Assembly: GCA_002423245.1 (NCBI GenBank)
Contig: DIVD01000066.1
Location: forward strand, 524 to 58,423
DNA: 57,900 nt
Origin: Rhodobacteraceae bacterium UBA6141
Lineage (GTDB): Bacteria; Pseudomonadota; Alphaproteobacteria; Rhodobacterales; Rhodobacteraceae
Reading direction: 5' to 3'
Part shown: in pieces, positions 1-8,481 of the stretch
How the letters are laid out: the number at the start of each line of letters is the position of its first letter
Numbering within the stretch: the stretch's first letter is position 1
The notes under the pieces: model-generated
Told to the model about the DNA's origin: nothing
Databases searched by the model: none
The model's input: the letters and a program-made list of their open reading frames with translations, nothing else
Program-made: the position numbers and the translations under genes

Positions 1-327
1 ATCAGAAGAACAGATGAAGATCAGTTTGACAGAGCAGGACGTACGCCCCGCTGCAGTTGCACCACCATGGAGCGCTTTCTCCAGAAAGTTCTTGTAGGAG
101 GTGGCGAGGCGCTCCTTGTCCGTGCCTGAAAACGGCGAACGGGCGATCAGCGGCAGGCCATCCCGCCCAAACATTCCGAGCACAATGGCTTCAAAAAGAC
201 TTGTCTTACCGTAACCATTGGGCGCGCCAATTAGAACGATATTTCGACCGCTTGCCGGTGCCGGGAAATCAAAATTGGCCGTGGTATAGGCCTTCCAGTC
301 TCGCAACGTGATGTGTGAAAGATGCAT
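1..327 (-). CDS. dndD: DndD-like ATPase of a DNA phosphorothioation system (N-terminal part, runs off the window)
   Basis: The first 109 codons are visible and stay open to the window edge. The N-terminus reads MHLSHITLRDWKAY and is followed by a Walker A motif GAPNGYGKTS at about residues 33-42, then FEAIVLGMFGRDGLP. This is the start of an SMC/RecN-like ABC ATPase as found in DndD, which acts with DndC in replacing a non-bridging DNA phosphate oxygen by sulfur. The start lies 6 bp after the stop of the preceding small gene, and a DndC-type C-terminus lies before that, which supports the Dnd assignment over a generic AAA protein. GC and codon use look lower than in the core region, suggesting transfer. 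The family is inferred from motif and context. Confidence 0.6.
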   Translation of the reverse strand, partial: MHLSHITLRDWKAYTTANFDFPAPASGRNIVLIGAPNGYGKTSLFEAIVLGMFGRDGLPLIARSPFSGTDKERLATSYKNFLEKALHGGATAAGRTSCSVKLIFICSSD

Positions 328-333
328 GGGCTG

Positions 334-534
334 TTATTCGTCCACCTGAATACGATCAAGGATATCGTCAAAGGAATCCCTAAGCCCTGGGCGGCGTTGC
401 TTTCCCGTTTGTTCAACTTCAGCCTGAACCAGTTCTTCAAACTCGGCGAAGAGCATTCCATTGGCCTTGCAGGCATCCTTGATCATCGTCCGTCCATCTG
501 GATTATCAAGAAGCACGACAACATTCCGCGGCAT
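334..534 (-). CDS. Small protein between dndC and dndD (DNA-modification-system-associated)
   Basis: This 66-residue acidic protein starts MPRNVVVLLDNPDGRT and ends RIQVDE. Its ATG directly follows the TAG stop of the upstream DndC-like gene, and its stop lies 6 bp before the DndD-like start, so all three are translationally coupled. It has no signal peptide, membrane segment or cysteine cluster. Small uncharacterised proteins in this position occur in some alphaproteobacterial dnd operons; I infer an accessory role from context only. It appears intact, but its operon is broken upstream. Confidence 0.5.
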   Translation of the reverse strand: MPRNVVVLLDNPDGRTMIKDACKANGMLFAEFEELVQAEVEQTGKQRRPGLRDSFDDILDRIQVDE

Positions 535-812
535 CTACTTGTCCTTCACGATTTCACGGACACTCATGGTCCTCGACTTGCTGTGGCCCGCGATCTCTTC
601 AGACCAAAACTGGTGGATGAGATCAACTTCTTCCTCTGTGATCAAGCTTTGTCCGGTCTCCTCCTCCAAGCCGCGGAGCCGTTCGAAAATCTCAGCGCGA
701 GTCTGGAGGGTAAAGGGGCCAGGGATAAACGTTCCGCCATCCGTGATCGTGATGCGGCCGTCACGTCGCCGGGCTTGGCGGCGCTCCTTCTCGTTGCGGA
801 TCGAAACCAGCC
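535..812 (-). pseudogene. dndC: C-terminal remnant of a DndC-like sulfurtransferase, 5' end lost to an IS5 element
   Basis: About the last 90 codons survive. They read RRRDGRITITDGG, then IPGPFTLQTRAEIFERL, then EVDLIHQFW, and end EIVKDK. The order 'xPGPFTLxxRxEIxxxL ... LIxxxW' resembles the C-terminal tail of DndC, the PAPS-reductase-like enzyme that supplies sulfur in DNA phosphorothioation. Upstream, the reading frame passes into the 3' part of an IS5-family transposase read in the wrong frame, so the catalytic N-terminus is missing. The junction near 800-815 is estimated. Loss of DndC's active domain should abolish modification unless another copy exists. Confidence 0.5.
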
Positions 813-1730
813 AGGCTGCCCTTGGTGCCGAACTCGTAGCGCTTGCGGGCCTTGCCCTTGGAGATGCAGTCGATCTCCGGCTCGTGCAGCGCGTAGATCT
901 TGGCGCGGCTCTTCGGCCCCTGGTGCAGCAGGCGGCCCACCAGCACCAGGGTGTCCAGAACGCGCTCGCGCAGCGGGCCCTCGGGGATCGCATCCAGCTG
1001 GCGGCGAAGGTCGCGCACTGAGCAGTGGCACGCCACTGGTTCGAGTGCCACTGCGAAGGCGGCCGGTGTAATCATTCAACTGTTTCAGGGCCTTGCGCAT
1101 GCGCCTGAACTGGCGTGCATGGGCATGGCGCCCGGCCTGGAGCGCAAGACGCGGGGCCAACCGGTTGTAGTTCTGCCGCAGCGTGACCCCGGCCTCGTCG
1201 GCCAGCGCGACGAGCTGCCGGCGGGCCTTGTCGTAAAGACGCGCATCCGTCGGGTGGGCGATGTTCTTTTCCATGACGGTCGTGTCCACCGCCACGCGCG
1301 ACAGGCTGGCGTCGTCGACCGTGCCCGAGGCGCGCCCCGCCTCGATGGTCTTCGTAAGCAGCCACTCGGCCCCTTCCTCGCCGATCCGCTTGCGCCACCG
1401 GGTCAGCGACGAGGGATCGATCGGCGGGCGATGCTGGAAGAACGTCTCGCCCGTGAAGTGCTGGTAGTAGGGGTTCTCGACCCAGCGGGCGATCACAGCC
1501 TCGTCGGACAGCCGGTAAGCGTGCTGGAGATACAGCAATCCCGCCACCAGCCGCGGCGAGGTCGCCGGCCGCCCGCGGTGCGACGGGAAGAACCCGGCCC
1601 ACTCCCGCTCGAAGAACTCCCAGTAGATCAGCGCGGGCAGCTTCGCCAGCTCGTGACGCATGTCGATCATGTCGAGCAGACGTGGCCGCAGAAGGTCGTC
1701 CTGCTCCTTCTGGCGGGGATGGGGCTTCAT
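813..1730 (-). pseudogene. IS5-family transposase, frameshifted and truncated at its 3' end
   Basis: The N-terminus MKPHPRQKEQDDLLRPRLLD is followed by the DUF772-type block (RPATSPRLVAGLLYLQHA, WVENPYYQHFTGE, RIGEEGAEWLL) and the DDE core start (VAVDTTVMEKNIAHPTDARL). After RMRKALKQLNDYTG the frame is broken near 1020-1075. The continuation DLRRQLDAIPEGPL ... IYALHEPEIDCISKGKARKRYEFGTK lies in another frame. The protein then stops matching at about 813, where DndC-like sequence begins, so the C-terminal catalytic third is gone. The left element end, with the GTTCAG-type terminus near 1837-1842, resembles that of the related IS5 fragment at 12.8-13.2 kb. Confidence 0.85.
1022..1054. repeat. 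Nine-base inverted repeat inside the transposase frameshift
   Basis: GCAGTGGCA at 1022-1030 and TGCCACTGC at 1046-1054 are perfect inverted copies with a 15-base loop. They sit exactly where the transposase reading frame breaks, where related transposases have only a few codons. The sequence looks like a small inserted palindrome or a scar. Confidence 0.6.
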
Positions 1731-1844
1731 CGGGGCTCCGAAATCTGCAAGCTTTCGAAGGCCAGGATACGAAACCCTGCAATTCCACGCCAGCGTTTCA
1801 GCATGATCTCCGCGTGAAATCAGCAGGTTGGGAATTGTTCAGGG

Positions 1845-2091
1845 GGAACGAACCTGGAAGGCGGCGCGTGCCCGCGCCGACGACATCTCCGAAGCCGATG
1901 CTCGCGCGGCCTTGCAGCAGTTCGACCCGCTGTGGGACGAACTCTTCCCCGCCGAGCAGGCGCGCATTGTCACGCCGCGGGTCGAGCGCGTCGATATCGG
2001 CACGAACGGGCTCAACTTCCGGCTCCGGATGGACGGCCTCGGAGGGCTCGCGCGCGAGATGCTGTCTGGCAGCATCGGAGCAGCGGCATGA
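1845..2091 (+). pseudogene. C-terminal fragment of a large serine recombinase
   Basis: The sequence reads DADARAALQQFDPLWDELF-like, then PAEQARIVTPRVERVDIG, then LNFRLRMDGLGGLAREM before the stop. This matches the C-terminal end of 'recombinase family' proteins (resolvase/invertase N-terminus, recombinase domain, zinc ribbon) that carry transposons and islands. The catalytic serine domain is missing because the IS5 end abuts at about 1840. The stop overlaps the ATG of the next gene (ATGA). It is the remnant of the enzyme that may once have moved part of this region. Confidence 0.6.
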
Positions 2092-2483
2092 CCCGCGCGA
2101 CGGCGGTCCCCGAGGAGGTTACAATCCAGGTGCCGTTCCGCATCGTGAAGCGCGGCGGGCGGAAAGAGATCCAGCGGCCATCAGGCACCCAAGCGCGCGG
2201 GAGGCCGGACGATACGCTCATCAAGGCGCTTGCGCCCGCGTTTCGCTGGAAGCGGATGTTGGAGTCCGGGGAGTTCACTACGATCGCGGAACTGGCCGGG
2301 CGCGAAGGGATCGCCTCCTCCTACATGACCCGCGTTCTGCGGCTGACCCTGATCGCCCCCGACATCGTCGAGGCGATCCTGGACGGGAAGCAGGGGCCGG
2401 AGGTAACGCTGGCGCGGTTGCTGGAGCCGGTTCCGGTGGAGTGGTCGGAACAAGCATCAAGCTTGCTCCCTCGGCGCCCTTGA
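2088..2483 (+). CDS. Conserved recombinase-linked protein of unknown function
   Basis: A 131-residue basic protein whose ATG overlaps the recombinase stop, showing translational coupling. It contains VTIQVPFRIVKRGGRKE near the N-terminus and a helix-turn-helix-like stretch TIAELAGREGIASSYMTRVLRLTLIAPDIVEAIL at about residues 65-98, which resembles a DNA-binding HTH. Proteins of this kind commonly follow serine recombinases in alphaproteobacteria, so a role as accessory or regulator of recombination is inferred. The last few residues (SEQASSLLPRRP) may be non-native, as nearby DNA looks rearranged. Confidence 0.6.
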   Translation: MTRATAVPEEVTIQVPFRIVKRGGRKEIQRPSGTQARGRPDDTLIKALAPAFRWKRMLESGEFTTIAELAGREGIASSYMTRVLRLTLIAPDIVEAILDGKQGPEVTLARLLEPVPVEWSEQASSLLPRRP

Positions 2484-2746
2484 CGCCCACACGGGCCGCA
2501 CGAGGGTCATTCTCGGCCACACAGCACAGAATCGGCTCGGCTCTGGCGGCATCTCCAATTTACAGTGGGTCGCGGAGACTGCTACACAAGATACAGATAA
2601 AGCGGGTGAATCGCGCCTACACAAGGGGGATAGCAGTTTGATGGACGGCGCTGAACCCCTTCGGTGTTGCAATACCGTGGTGGGTTGAGGGGTCAGGGCG
2701 TTCCCATTATGTTCGACTTGTCCCCAATCGATTCACGAGGCCGCCG

Positions 2747-3456
2747 ATGTCGCTGCAATCGCTCGACCGTGCCCAATGGAGTTTTGCAGAGGCGCTGGCC
2801 CATGTGCAGACCGTGACCGTCGCGCGGCGCGCAGCCGAGGCAGCCAAGGCGCCGCCAAAGCCCGTACCCGCACACAACCACCGGAACCCGCCGCAGGATC
2901 CGACGATCGCCTGGAAGGCGGAGGCCGAGAACGAGTTGCTGGTCGCCCTGCGGGACGGCGATCTCATCGTACAAGGCCGCTATACAGAGGAGCGCCCGAA
3001 CGGCTGGGGCTACGGCAACAGCAGCGGGTTCGGCCTGCATTCGGGCTATCACACAAGCATCCGCCCCGAGCAGTGGCGGGAGGGCAAGTACCTCTCCGAC
3101 CGACTGACCGCGCGGGACTGGGAGTTCATCGACATCCGCATGCCGCGTTTCCTCGTGAAGGCGATCTGGCCGGATTACATCCCCGAGATCGTTCGCCCGG
3201 CGCCAGGACCTGACGCGGTGCCATACACCACGCCTTATCTCGACCTGATGCAGGCGGCTATGGCGCATTTTGGGATTTCGCCGGGGAACCAGGGCAAGAA
3301 GGAATGCCTGACGGACTGGTTCCTCGAGCAGCAAATCGAGGGCGAGCCGGTTCCAACAAGCTTGCCGACGCCATGGCCACGCTGATCCGGCTGCCCTCGG
3401 CACAGCGCGGCGGTGCCAAGCGGGTGCTGGGGCCCGATCTGCGGCAGACCGGCTGA
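2747..3456 (+). pseudogene. Conserved hypothetical protein, frameshifted near its C-terminus
   Basis: The open part (212 codons, 2747-3385) begins MSLQSLDRAQWSFAEALAHV and contains a soluble central region (WKAEAENELLVALRDGDL, GYGNSSGFGLHSGYHTSI, FIDIRMPRFLVKAIWPDYIPE). After GEPVP the frame ends in an unlikely tail. In the -1 frame a natural continuation NKLADAMATLIRLPSAQRGG ... RQTG runs to the stop at 3456, consistent with a one-base deletion near 3355. I do not recognise the function. Similar proteins occur next to mobile modules in rhodobacteria. It precedes the ParD/ParE module in the same orientation. Confidence 0.55.
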
Positions 3457-3491
3457 CGCGCGAGATCAACACTGGTCGACATCGCGCATTG

Positions 3492-3510
3492 ACTGGCATA
3501 TATTGCCAGT
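3492..3510. promoter_or_regulatory. Palindromic operator candidate upstream of parD
   Basis: ACTGGCA (3492-3498), TATAT, TGCCAGT (3504-3510) form a perfect 7-base inverted repeat with an AT spacer, ending 19 bases before the chosen parD start. ParD-type antitoxins bind such palindromes to autoregulate their operon, so this is the likely operator; the TATAT may overlap a -10 element. Confidence 0.6.
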
Positions 3511-3529
3511 GCGCCCAAGGGAGATGCCG

Positions 3530-3787
3530 ATGCCGACCCGCAATGTCGTTCTGACCGATAGCCAGACCGACCTCATCGACCGGCTGATCGCCGATGGCCG
3601 CTACCAGAATGCCTCGGAGGCGCTGCGCGCCGGGCTTCGCCTGCTGGAGCGCGAGGAGGCCGAGATGACCGCCTTGCGCGACCGGCTCGCCGCGGGGCTC
3701 GACGAGGCACGCTCGGGTGTGCTCGCCGAGGGCTCAGGTGAGGACGCGATCCGCAGGGCATTCGCCGCCGCACGCACCGCGTCCTGA
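3530..3787 (+). CDS. parD: ParD-family type II antitoxin
   Basis: An 85-residue protein MPTRNVVLTDSQTDLIDRLI ... GRYQNASEALRAGLRLLE ... IRRAFAAARTAS. The N-terminus is a ribbon-helix-helix DNA-binding fold (beta strand NVVLT, then two helices). The acidic C-terminal helix is the usual toxin-binding part. I chose the second of two close ATGs (3524 and 3530) because GGGAG at 3519-3523 then has proper spacing. Its stop overlaps the start of the toxin gene (TGATG). The antitoxin appears intact while the toxin is broken. Confidence 0.88.
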   Translation: MPTRNVVLTDSQTDLIDRLIADGRYQNASEALRAGLRLLEREEAEMTALRDRLAAGLDEARSGVLAEGSGEDAIRRAFAAARTAS

Positions 3788-4131
3788 TGCCGAAGGCTTG
3801 GCGGCTGACGCGGCAGGCGGAACGCTCGCTTGTCGAGATCGCACGCTGGACGCTCGCGACCTTCGGGCCGCGCCAGGCCGAGGCCTACGAGGCGGAACCC
3901 GTCGCGCGCTGCGCTGCCATCGCATCGGGCTAAGCGCCTTCGCAGGACTGCCGCCGCCTGATCGATCCCGACTTGCCGGAGGATCTGCGCTTCACGCGGG
4001 CGGGCCAGCATTTCATCGTGTTCGTCGAGATGCCGGACCAGGTGATCGTGGTGGACGTGCTGCACAGCCGTTCGGACCTGCCGCGCCGGCTGGCGGCCCT
4101 TGGCGCATCGAAGGATTCCGAACAACACTGA
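3787..4131 (+). pseudogene. parE: ParE-family toxin gene inactivated by an in-frame TAA
   Basis: The frame starts MPKAWRLTRQAERSLVEIAR and reaches codon 48, where a TAA at 3931-3933 interrupts it. The same frame then continues without another stop as APSQDCRRLIDPDLPEDLRF, QHFIVFVEMPDQVIVVDVLH, ending SKDSEQH at 4131. This is a normal full-length ParE/RelE-fold toxin of about 114 residues, which would target DNA gyrase. A single A-to-T change (AAA to TAA) explains the stop. Glu-Pro at 37-38 may be a second substitution. The antitoxin is intact, so the module is an 'orphan antitoxin' unless read-through occurs. Confidence 0.8.
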
Positions 4132-4348
4132 CGGTGGCCAGCTCCGAGGGGTCAGCCCACTGCGTCGGCGTCCCGATTGAGGGCTGAACCGTTCCGCCCG
4201 TTCGCGCGGATGAGGGGTCACCCAACTGATCGGCCGCGGCCGCTGAGGGCGCTCCACAGGGGTCGTTAGGCCGTTGGGGTCCACCCATTAACTGAAGTTA
4301 TTTCAATGCGTTGCCGGAAGGGGTCACCCCTTTTCGGCGCGATGGCCT

Positions 4349-4807
4349 GTGGCCGGGCGGCAGTTGATGTGCCTCGACACGGAGGCCACCTTCGAAGCGC
4401 TCGAGGTCGAGCAGAGCTGCTGCAAGGTCAGGAACGGGACCGAACTGCTGCTCTGCCCCTGGTTCCACGACTGCGGCTACCAGCGGCAGAAGCCCCTGGC
4501 GCAGGCGGCGCAGGTCATCGTCTGCGCCCATGACAGCCTGTTCCACATGAAGCCGCAGGCCATCGGCGAGGTCGGGCTCCTGGTGATCGACGAGGCCTTC
4601 TGGCAGTCGGGCCTGCGCGGTCTCGATGGCAAGGCGACGCTCACGCAGGACGGGCTCGAACCCGGCCGCAGCTCGCTGGTCTGCTATGGGGCCAAGGGCA
4701 GGATGGATGTCGGCGCCACGGCCGACCTGATCGCCGCGCGGGAGCGGCTCTGCAAGGCGCTGCGGGTCACGGAGCCGGGTCCACTGCGCCTCGTGCCCGC
4801 TACCTGA
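4349..4807 (+). pseudogene. Internal fragment of a Fe-S-type (XPD/DinG-like) helicase
   Basis: The 152 codons contain a cysteine group (SCCKVRNG, LLLCPWFHDCGYQRQ), then AAQVIVCAHDSLFHMKP, then a Walker B/DEAx-like LLVIDEAFW, and VGATADLIAARERLCKAL. The order Cys cluster, 'AxVxVxxHxxL', 'IDEA' is the arrangement seen in superfamily 2 helicases with an iron-sulfur domain. No Walker A motif is visible upstream and there are no C-terminal helicase motifs, so it is truncated at both ends. The GTG at 4349 is only the first possible start. Similar proteins occur in plasmids and phages as replication enzymes. The 3' end abuts an IS110 remnant. Confidence 0.45.
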
Positions 4808-5117
4808 CCCGCGATCAACTGGCCGCCTATGCAGGTCTTGTCCCCGTCACGCGCCAGTCCGGCAAGTCCCGAGGCCTCTCCTTCCGATGTGCCTGCAACC
4901 GACCCTGCGCACCGCACTCACCTGCTTCGCAGACAACTCCCGCCACGCCTGCGAATGGGCCGCGCGCCTCTACAAAGCCGCCCGAAGCCGAGGGTGTCGC
5001 CATCCCCATGCCATCTGCATACTCGGCCGCGCGTGGCTTCATGTGCTTTGGCGCGCCTGGCAGGACCGAAAATCATACGATCCGGTCCTGCACAGCGCTG
5101 CCAAAGCCATAGGTTGA
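4801..5117 (+). pseudogene. IS110-family transposase, C-terminal remnant with a frameshift
   Basis: The sequence reads YLTRDQLAAYAGLVPVTRQS then GKSRGLSFRCACNR in one frame, then LRTALTCFADNSRHACEWAA, RGCRHPHAICILGRAWLHVL in another, with a one-base loss near 4902. This is the C-terminal transposase_20 region of IS110/IS902-type enzymes (AYAGLVP...SG...). Everything upstream is missing. Confidence 0.75.
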
Positions 5118-5153
5118 CACAGGTTGTCTCACAGGCCCGCCCGGCCGCGCCCG

Positions 5154-6137
5154 TCAGGGGACCAGAACCGCCGCGCCGCTGAAGCGGCCGGCGCGAAGAT
5201 CGGCGAGCGCGGCATTCGCCTCTTCAAGCGCATAGGTCCGGGTGTGCGTACGCACGCCCGCCTCGTGCGCGACGGGAAAGAACACCTCGGCGTCGTGGCG
5301 CGTCAGGTTCGCCACCGACACCAGTTCGCGCTCCTGCCAGAGCAAGGCATAGGGCATGGCGGGGATGTCGCTCATGTGGATGCCGCCGCAGACAACGCGC
5401 CCGCCCTTGCGAACCGCGGCCAGGGCCGTCGGCACCAGCGCGCCGACAGGGGCGAAGATGATCGCCGCGTCGAGCTCGCGCCCCGGGCGCTCGTCGGAGC
5501 CGCCGGCCCAGCTTGCGCCGAGATCGCGCGCGAAGCGCTGCGCCTCGCCATCGCCGGGCCGGGTGAAGGCAAGGATCTCCCGGCCCTGCCAGATGGCAAC
5601 CTGCGCGATGATGTGCGCGGCCGCGCCAAAGCCGTAGATGCCGATCCGCCGCCCCTCGCCGGCGGCCTGCAGCGACCGCCAGCCGATCAGTCCGGCGCAG
5701 AGCAGTGGCGCCAGCGCGACGGGGTCGGCGTCGGGGTCGAGGTCGAAGGCAAAGGCGGAGCTGGCGATGACATGGCTCGCAAAGCCGCCGTCGCGCGTGT
5801 AGCCGGTAAAGACCGGCCTGTCGCACAGGTTCTCGCGCCCCATCGCGCAATAGGCGCAGCATCCGCAGGTCTGGCCCAGCCACGGAACGCCGACCCGGCG
5901 CCCCAGCCGCGAGGCCTCGACGCCCGCGCCGACGCGATCGACGATGCCGACGATCTCGTGACCGGGAATCAGCGGCAGCTTCGGGTCGGGAAGGTCGCCG
6001 TCGACCACATGCAGATCGGTCCGGCATACGGCACAGGCCTCGACCCGCAGCCGGATTTCCCCCTCGCCCGGCACCGGATCGTCCCGCTCGACCGGTTGCA
6101 GGGCCGCGCCGATCTCATTCAGTTGCATCGCGCGCAT
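5154..6137 (-). CDS. Zinc-dependent alcohol dehydrogenase (AdhP-like)
   Basis: A 327-residue MDR-family enzyme that oxidises alcohols or reduces aldehydes with NAD(P). Catalytic zinc ligands are visible in CAVCRTDLH and GHEIVG. The structural-zinc loop is CGCCAYCAMGRENLC at about residues 90-105, and the nucleotide-binding motif is GIYGFGAAAH. The start MRAMQLNEIG was chosen because similarity begins there; an alternative ATG lies three codons later. It is isolated, divergent from the VTT-ATP-grasp gene, with no adjacent partner gene. The substrate cannot be told from sequence. Confidence 0.88.
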   Translation of the reverse strand: MRAMQLNEIGAALQPVERDDPVPGEGEIRLRVEACAVCRTDLHVVDGDLPDPKLPLIPGHEIVGIVDRVGAGVEASRLGRRVGVPWLGQTCGCCAYCAMGRENLCDRPVFTGYTRDGGFASHVIASSAFAFDLDPDADPVALAPLLCAGLIGWRSLQAAGEGRRIGIYGFGAAAHIIAQVAIWQGREILAFTRPGDGEAQRFARDLGASWAGGSDERPGRELDAAIIFAPVGALVPTALAAVRKGGRVVCGGIHMSDIPAMPYALLWQERELVSVANLTRHDAEVFFPVAHEAGVRTHTRTYALEEANAALADLRAGRFSGAAVLVP

Positions 6138-6738
6138 GATGTTCGAAACCCCCGTCGCGTTACGCTCGCCCGGTGCCGCAGCGTTCGAATGCCAGTTCCC
6201 GGTCCCGCGAACCTGCCATGGATCAAGGGTCCAGTCACCAGCCCCGATCTCGGCGGGCCCGGCCCCCGCCACGGCCCGCGCGGACCTTTCGTCATCATGC
6301 ACATCGCCACGAAAACCTGAAATCTGGCCGTCGCCCGACTTGACGCAGACCGGGCGGCGTGCGACGCGAAGGCCACCGATCTCGTCCTGGCGACCGGACC
6401 GGAGCATGGGTTTGTGATGGTCGTCGAGGCCGCGCGCGGTTTTGCGTGCGTACCGGCGCGGGGGCCGCAGCGCCGCGGGTAATGCGGGATCAAGGACCGC
6501 CTGCCGCAGGAATGAGAGAATTCCCGGACGAAAGGAACGGTCCATTGCCAATCGAACGCCACCAGGGGACCAACTTCTGGTCCATCGTCACGCCGTCCGC
6601 GCTGTTGAGGCTGTTCCAGCCGTTGTGGACCCCGAATGTGCCGCACTCGCGCCGCCCCGGCGCCCGAGCCGTCAGGGGCGTCTCGCATCGGGCCGTCCGG
6701 GCAGAGCGGCGCGCGCGCCGCATCAGCCGGGCCGCGCG
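6138..6738. other. 600-bp intergenic region with no recognisable gene
   Basis: This stretch lies between the divergent alcohol dehydrogenase and the VTT-ATP-grasp gene. Open frames here do not resemble known proteins and look like extensions of the neighbours' frames. I see no tRNA, clear terminator or IS end. It must hold promoters for both genes and may contain decayed coding DNA. Confidence 0.5.
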
Positions 6739-8481
6739 ATGATCGAGACGCTTCTGACCCTGTCCGAGGACACCGGCTCGCATCCTGCCGTTGCCGCGAT
6801 CCTCTTTGTGCTTACCTTTCTGCGGGAAGACGTTGCGATCGTCCTCGGCGGGCTGCTGATCGTCGAGCACCGGATGCCGGGGGGCCTTGTCGCGGCGAGC
6901 CTCTATGGCGGCATCGTGACGGGCGATCTGCTGCTCTTCGGACTCGGTTGGCTCGCGCAGCGAAGCGCGCGCGTGCGGCGGGTCATGCTCCGCCCGGGGG
7001 CGGAACGGCTCGCCGGGTGGCTCTCGCGGCATTTCCTGGCGGCGATGATCGTGGCGAGGCTGCTTCCCGGCCTGATCTTCCCGGTCTATGTGGCCTGCGG
7101 CCTCGTCGGCGTTCGCGCCGCCATCTTCGTGCCGGTCACGATGTTGAGCGCCGCGCTCTATCTGCCGGCGCTGCTGTGGCTGGTGATAAGGTTCGGCGAG
7201 ACGATCCCCGCGACCCTCGGCGCCTGGGTATGGATCGCGGCGATCCTCGCCGTTCTGGCGCTGTCGCTCCTCATGGCGCGCAGCCCGGCCTGGGGCGTTC
7301 TGCTTCGCGTCGGCCGGTCGGGTTTCTCGGGCCTCGCGGCGCGGGTCCACGACATCGCCGAGCGCTCCGGCCCCAGCCATTCGGGTATGCCTTCGCTGCG
7401 CGGCCTCGTCTCGCGGATCGGCGCGGCCGAGAGGATCCCGTCAAAGATCTTCTACGCGCCGATCGCCCTGCAATGGCTGTGGCTCTCGTTGCGCCACCGC
7501 AGCCTGTCGCTCCCGGCCCTTGCCAATCCGCTGATCGAGGTCGGCGGCCTCTGGGGGGAATCGAAGACGGTCTATCTCGACATGGTCTCGGGCGAGGCGC
7601 GGCGCTGGATCGCGCGATACGTCTCGATGGACCGGGGCGAGTCGGATGCGGCCGATCTGGAACGCGCCCGCGCGCTGATCGAGGCCGAGGGACTGACCTA
7701 TCCGCTGGTGGCGAAACCCGACATTGGCTGGCAGGGCTACGGTGTCCGGCTGGTGAGGTCCGAGGCCGCGCTTCAGGACTATCTCGCCGCCTTTCCGCAC
7801 GGAGCGCGCCTGATGCTCCAGCAGGCCGTGGACTGGGACGGCGAAGCCGGGGTCTTCTACGTGCGGATGCCCGGCGAGGATCGCGGCAGGGTCATGTCGC
7901 TCACCTTCCGCTACTTTCCGCATGTCATCGGCGACGGCGTGCGCAGCGTGCGTGATCTGATACTGGCCGACCAGCGCGCCGGATGGAAGGCCGGTGCGCA
8001 TCTCGGCCTCGAAGGCGGGCATGGCGGCGTTCCTCCCGAGACGCTCGAGCGCGTGCCCGCCCCGGGCGAGATCGTGCGTCTCGCCTTCATCGGCTCGATC
8101 CGGGTCGGCGGCCTGTATCGCGATGCGGATGCGCTGATCACGCCGGCCCTCTCGGCGCGCTTCGACGAGATCTCGCGCTCCATGCCCGAATTCTGCTACG
8201 GCCGCTTCGACGTGCGTTTCGCCTCGATCGAGCGGCTCCAGCAGGGCGAGGATTTCCGCATCATCGAGATCAACGGCGCAGGCAGCGAGGCGATCAGCGC
8301 CTGGGATCCCGAAAAGACCGTCTGTCAGGTCTATGGAAAACTTCTTGCGCAGCAGCGGCTGTTGTTCGAGATCGGCGCGCGAAACCGGGCCAGAGGATAC
8401 AAGCCTCCCGGCATCCTGGCCGTGGTCCGTGCGGCGCGGCGGCAAAGCCGGCTCGTCAGGCAGTATCCGCCCTCGGGTTGA
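6739..8481 (+). CDS. VTT (DedA-type) membrane domain fused to an ATP-grasp ligase domain
   Basis: A 580-residue protein. Residues 1-185 form a DedA/VTT membrane domain (hydrophobic stretches near 17-42, 50-72, 98-125, 128-150 and 160-180; motif ARLLPGLIFP at 106-115). Residues 220-580 resemble an ATP-grasp ligase, with YPLVAKPDIGWQGYGVRLV at 321-339 for ATP binding and the metal/ATP site GRFDVRF at 488-494 with IIEINGAGSE at 508-517. ATP-grasp enzymes join a carboxylate to an amine or thiol through an acyl-phosphate; VTT proteins move lipids or lipid-linked substrates. I infer membrane-tethered ligation. An alpha/beta hydrolase follows after 145 bp and may process the product. The start MIETLL lies where membrane-domain similarity begins. 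Confidence 0.75.
   Translation: MIETLLTLSEDTGSHPAVAAILFVLTFLREDVAIVLGGLLIVEHRMPGGLVAASLYGGIVTGDLLLFGLGWLAQRSARVRRVMLRPGAERLAGWLSRHFLAAMIVARLLPGLIFPVYVACGLVGVRAAIFVPVTMLSAALYLPALLWLVIRFGETIPATLGAWVWIAAILAVLALSLLMARSPAWGVLLRVGRSGFSGLAARVHDIAERSGPSHSGMPSLRGLVSRIGAAERIPSKIFYAPIALQWLWLSLRHRSLSLPALANPLIEVGGLWGESKTVYLDMVSGEARRWIARYVSMDRGESDAADLERARALIEAEGLTYPLVAKPDIGWQGYGVRLVRSEAALQDYLAAFPHGARLMLQQAVDWDGEAGVFYVRMPGEDRGRVMSLTFRYFPHVIGDGVRSVRDLILADQRAGWKAGAHLGLEGGHGGVPPETLERVPAPGEIVRLAFIGSIRVGGLYRDADALITPALSARFDEISRSMPEFCYGRFDVRFASIERLQQGEDFRIIEINGAGSEAISAWDPEKTVCQVYGKLLAQQRLLFEIGARNRARGYKPPGILAVVRAARRQSRLVRQYPPSG

Noticed and set aside
5124..6320. A 398-codon plus-strand frame opposite the alcohol dehydrogenase
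   Set aside because: The minus strand carries all zinc and nucleotide-binding motifs of the dehydrogenase.
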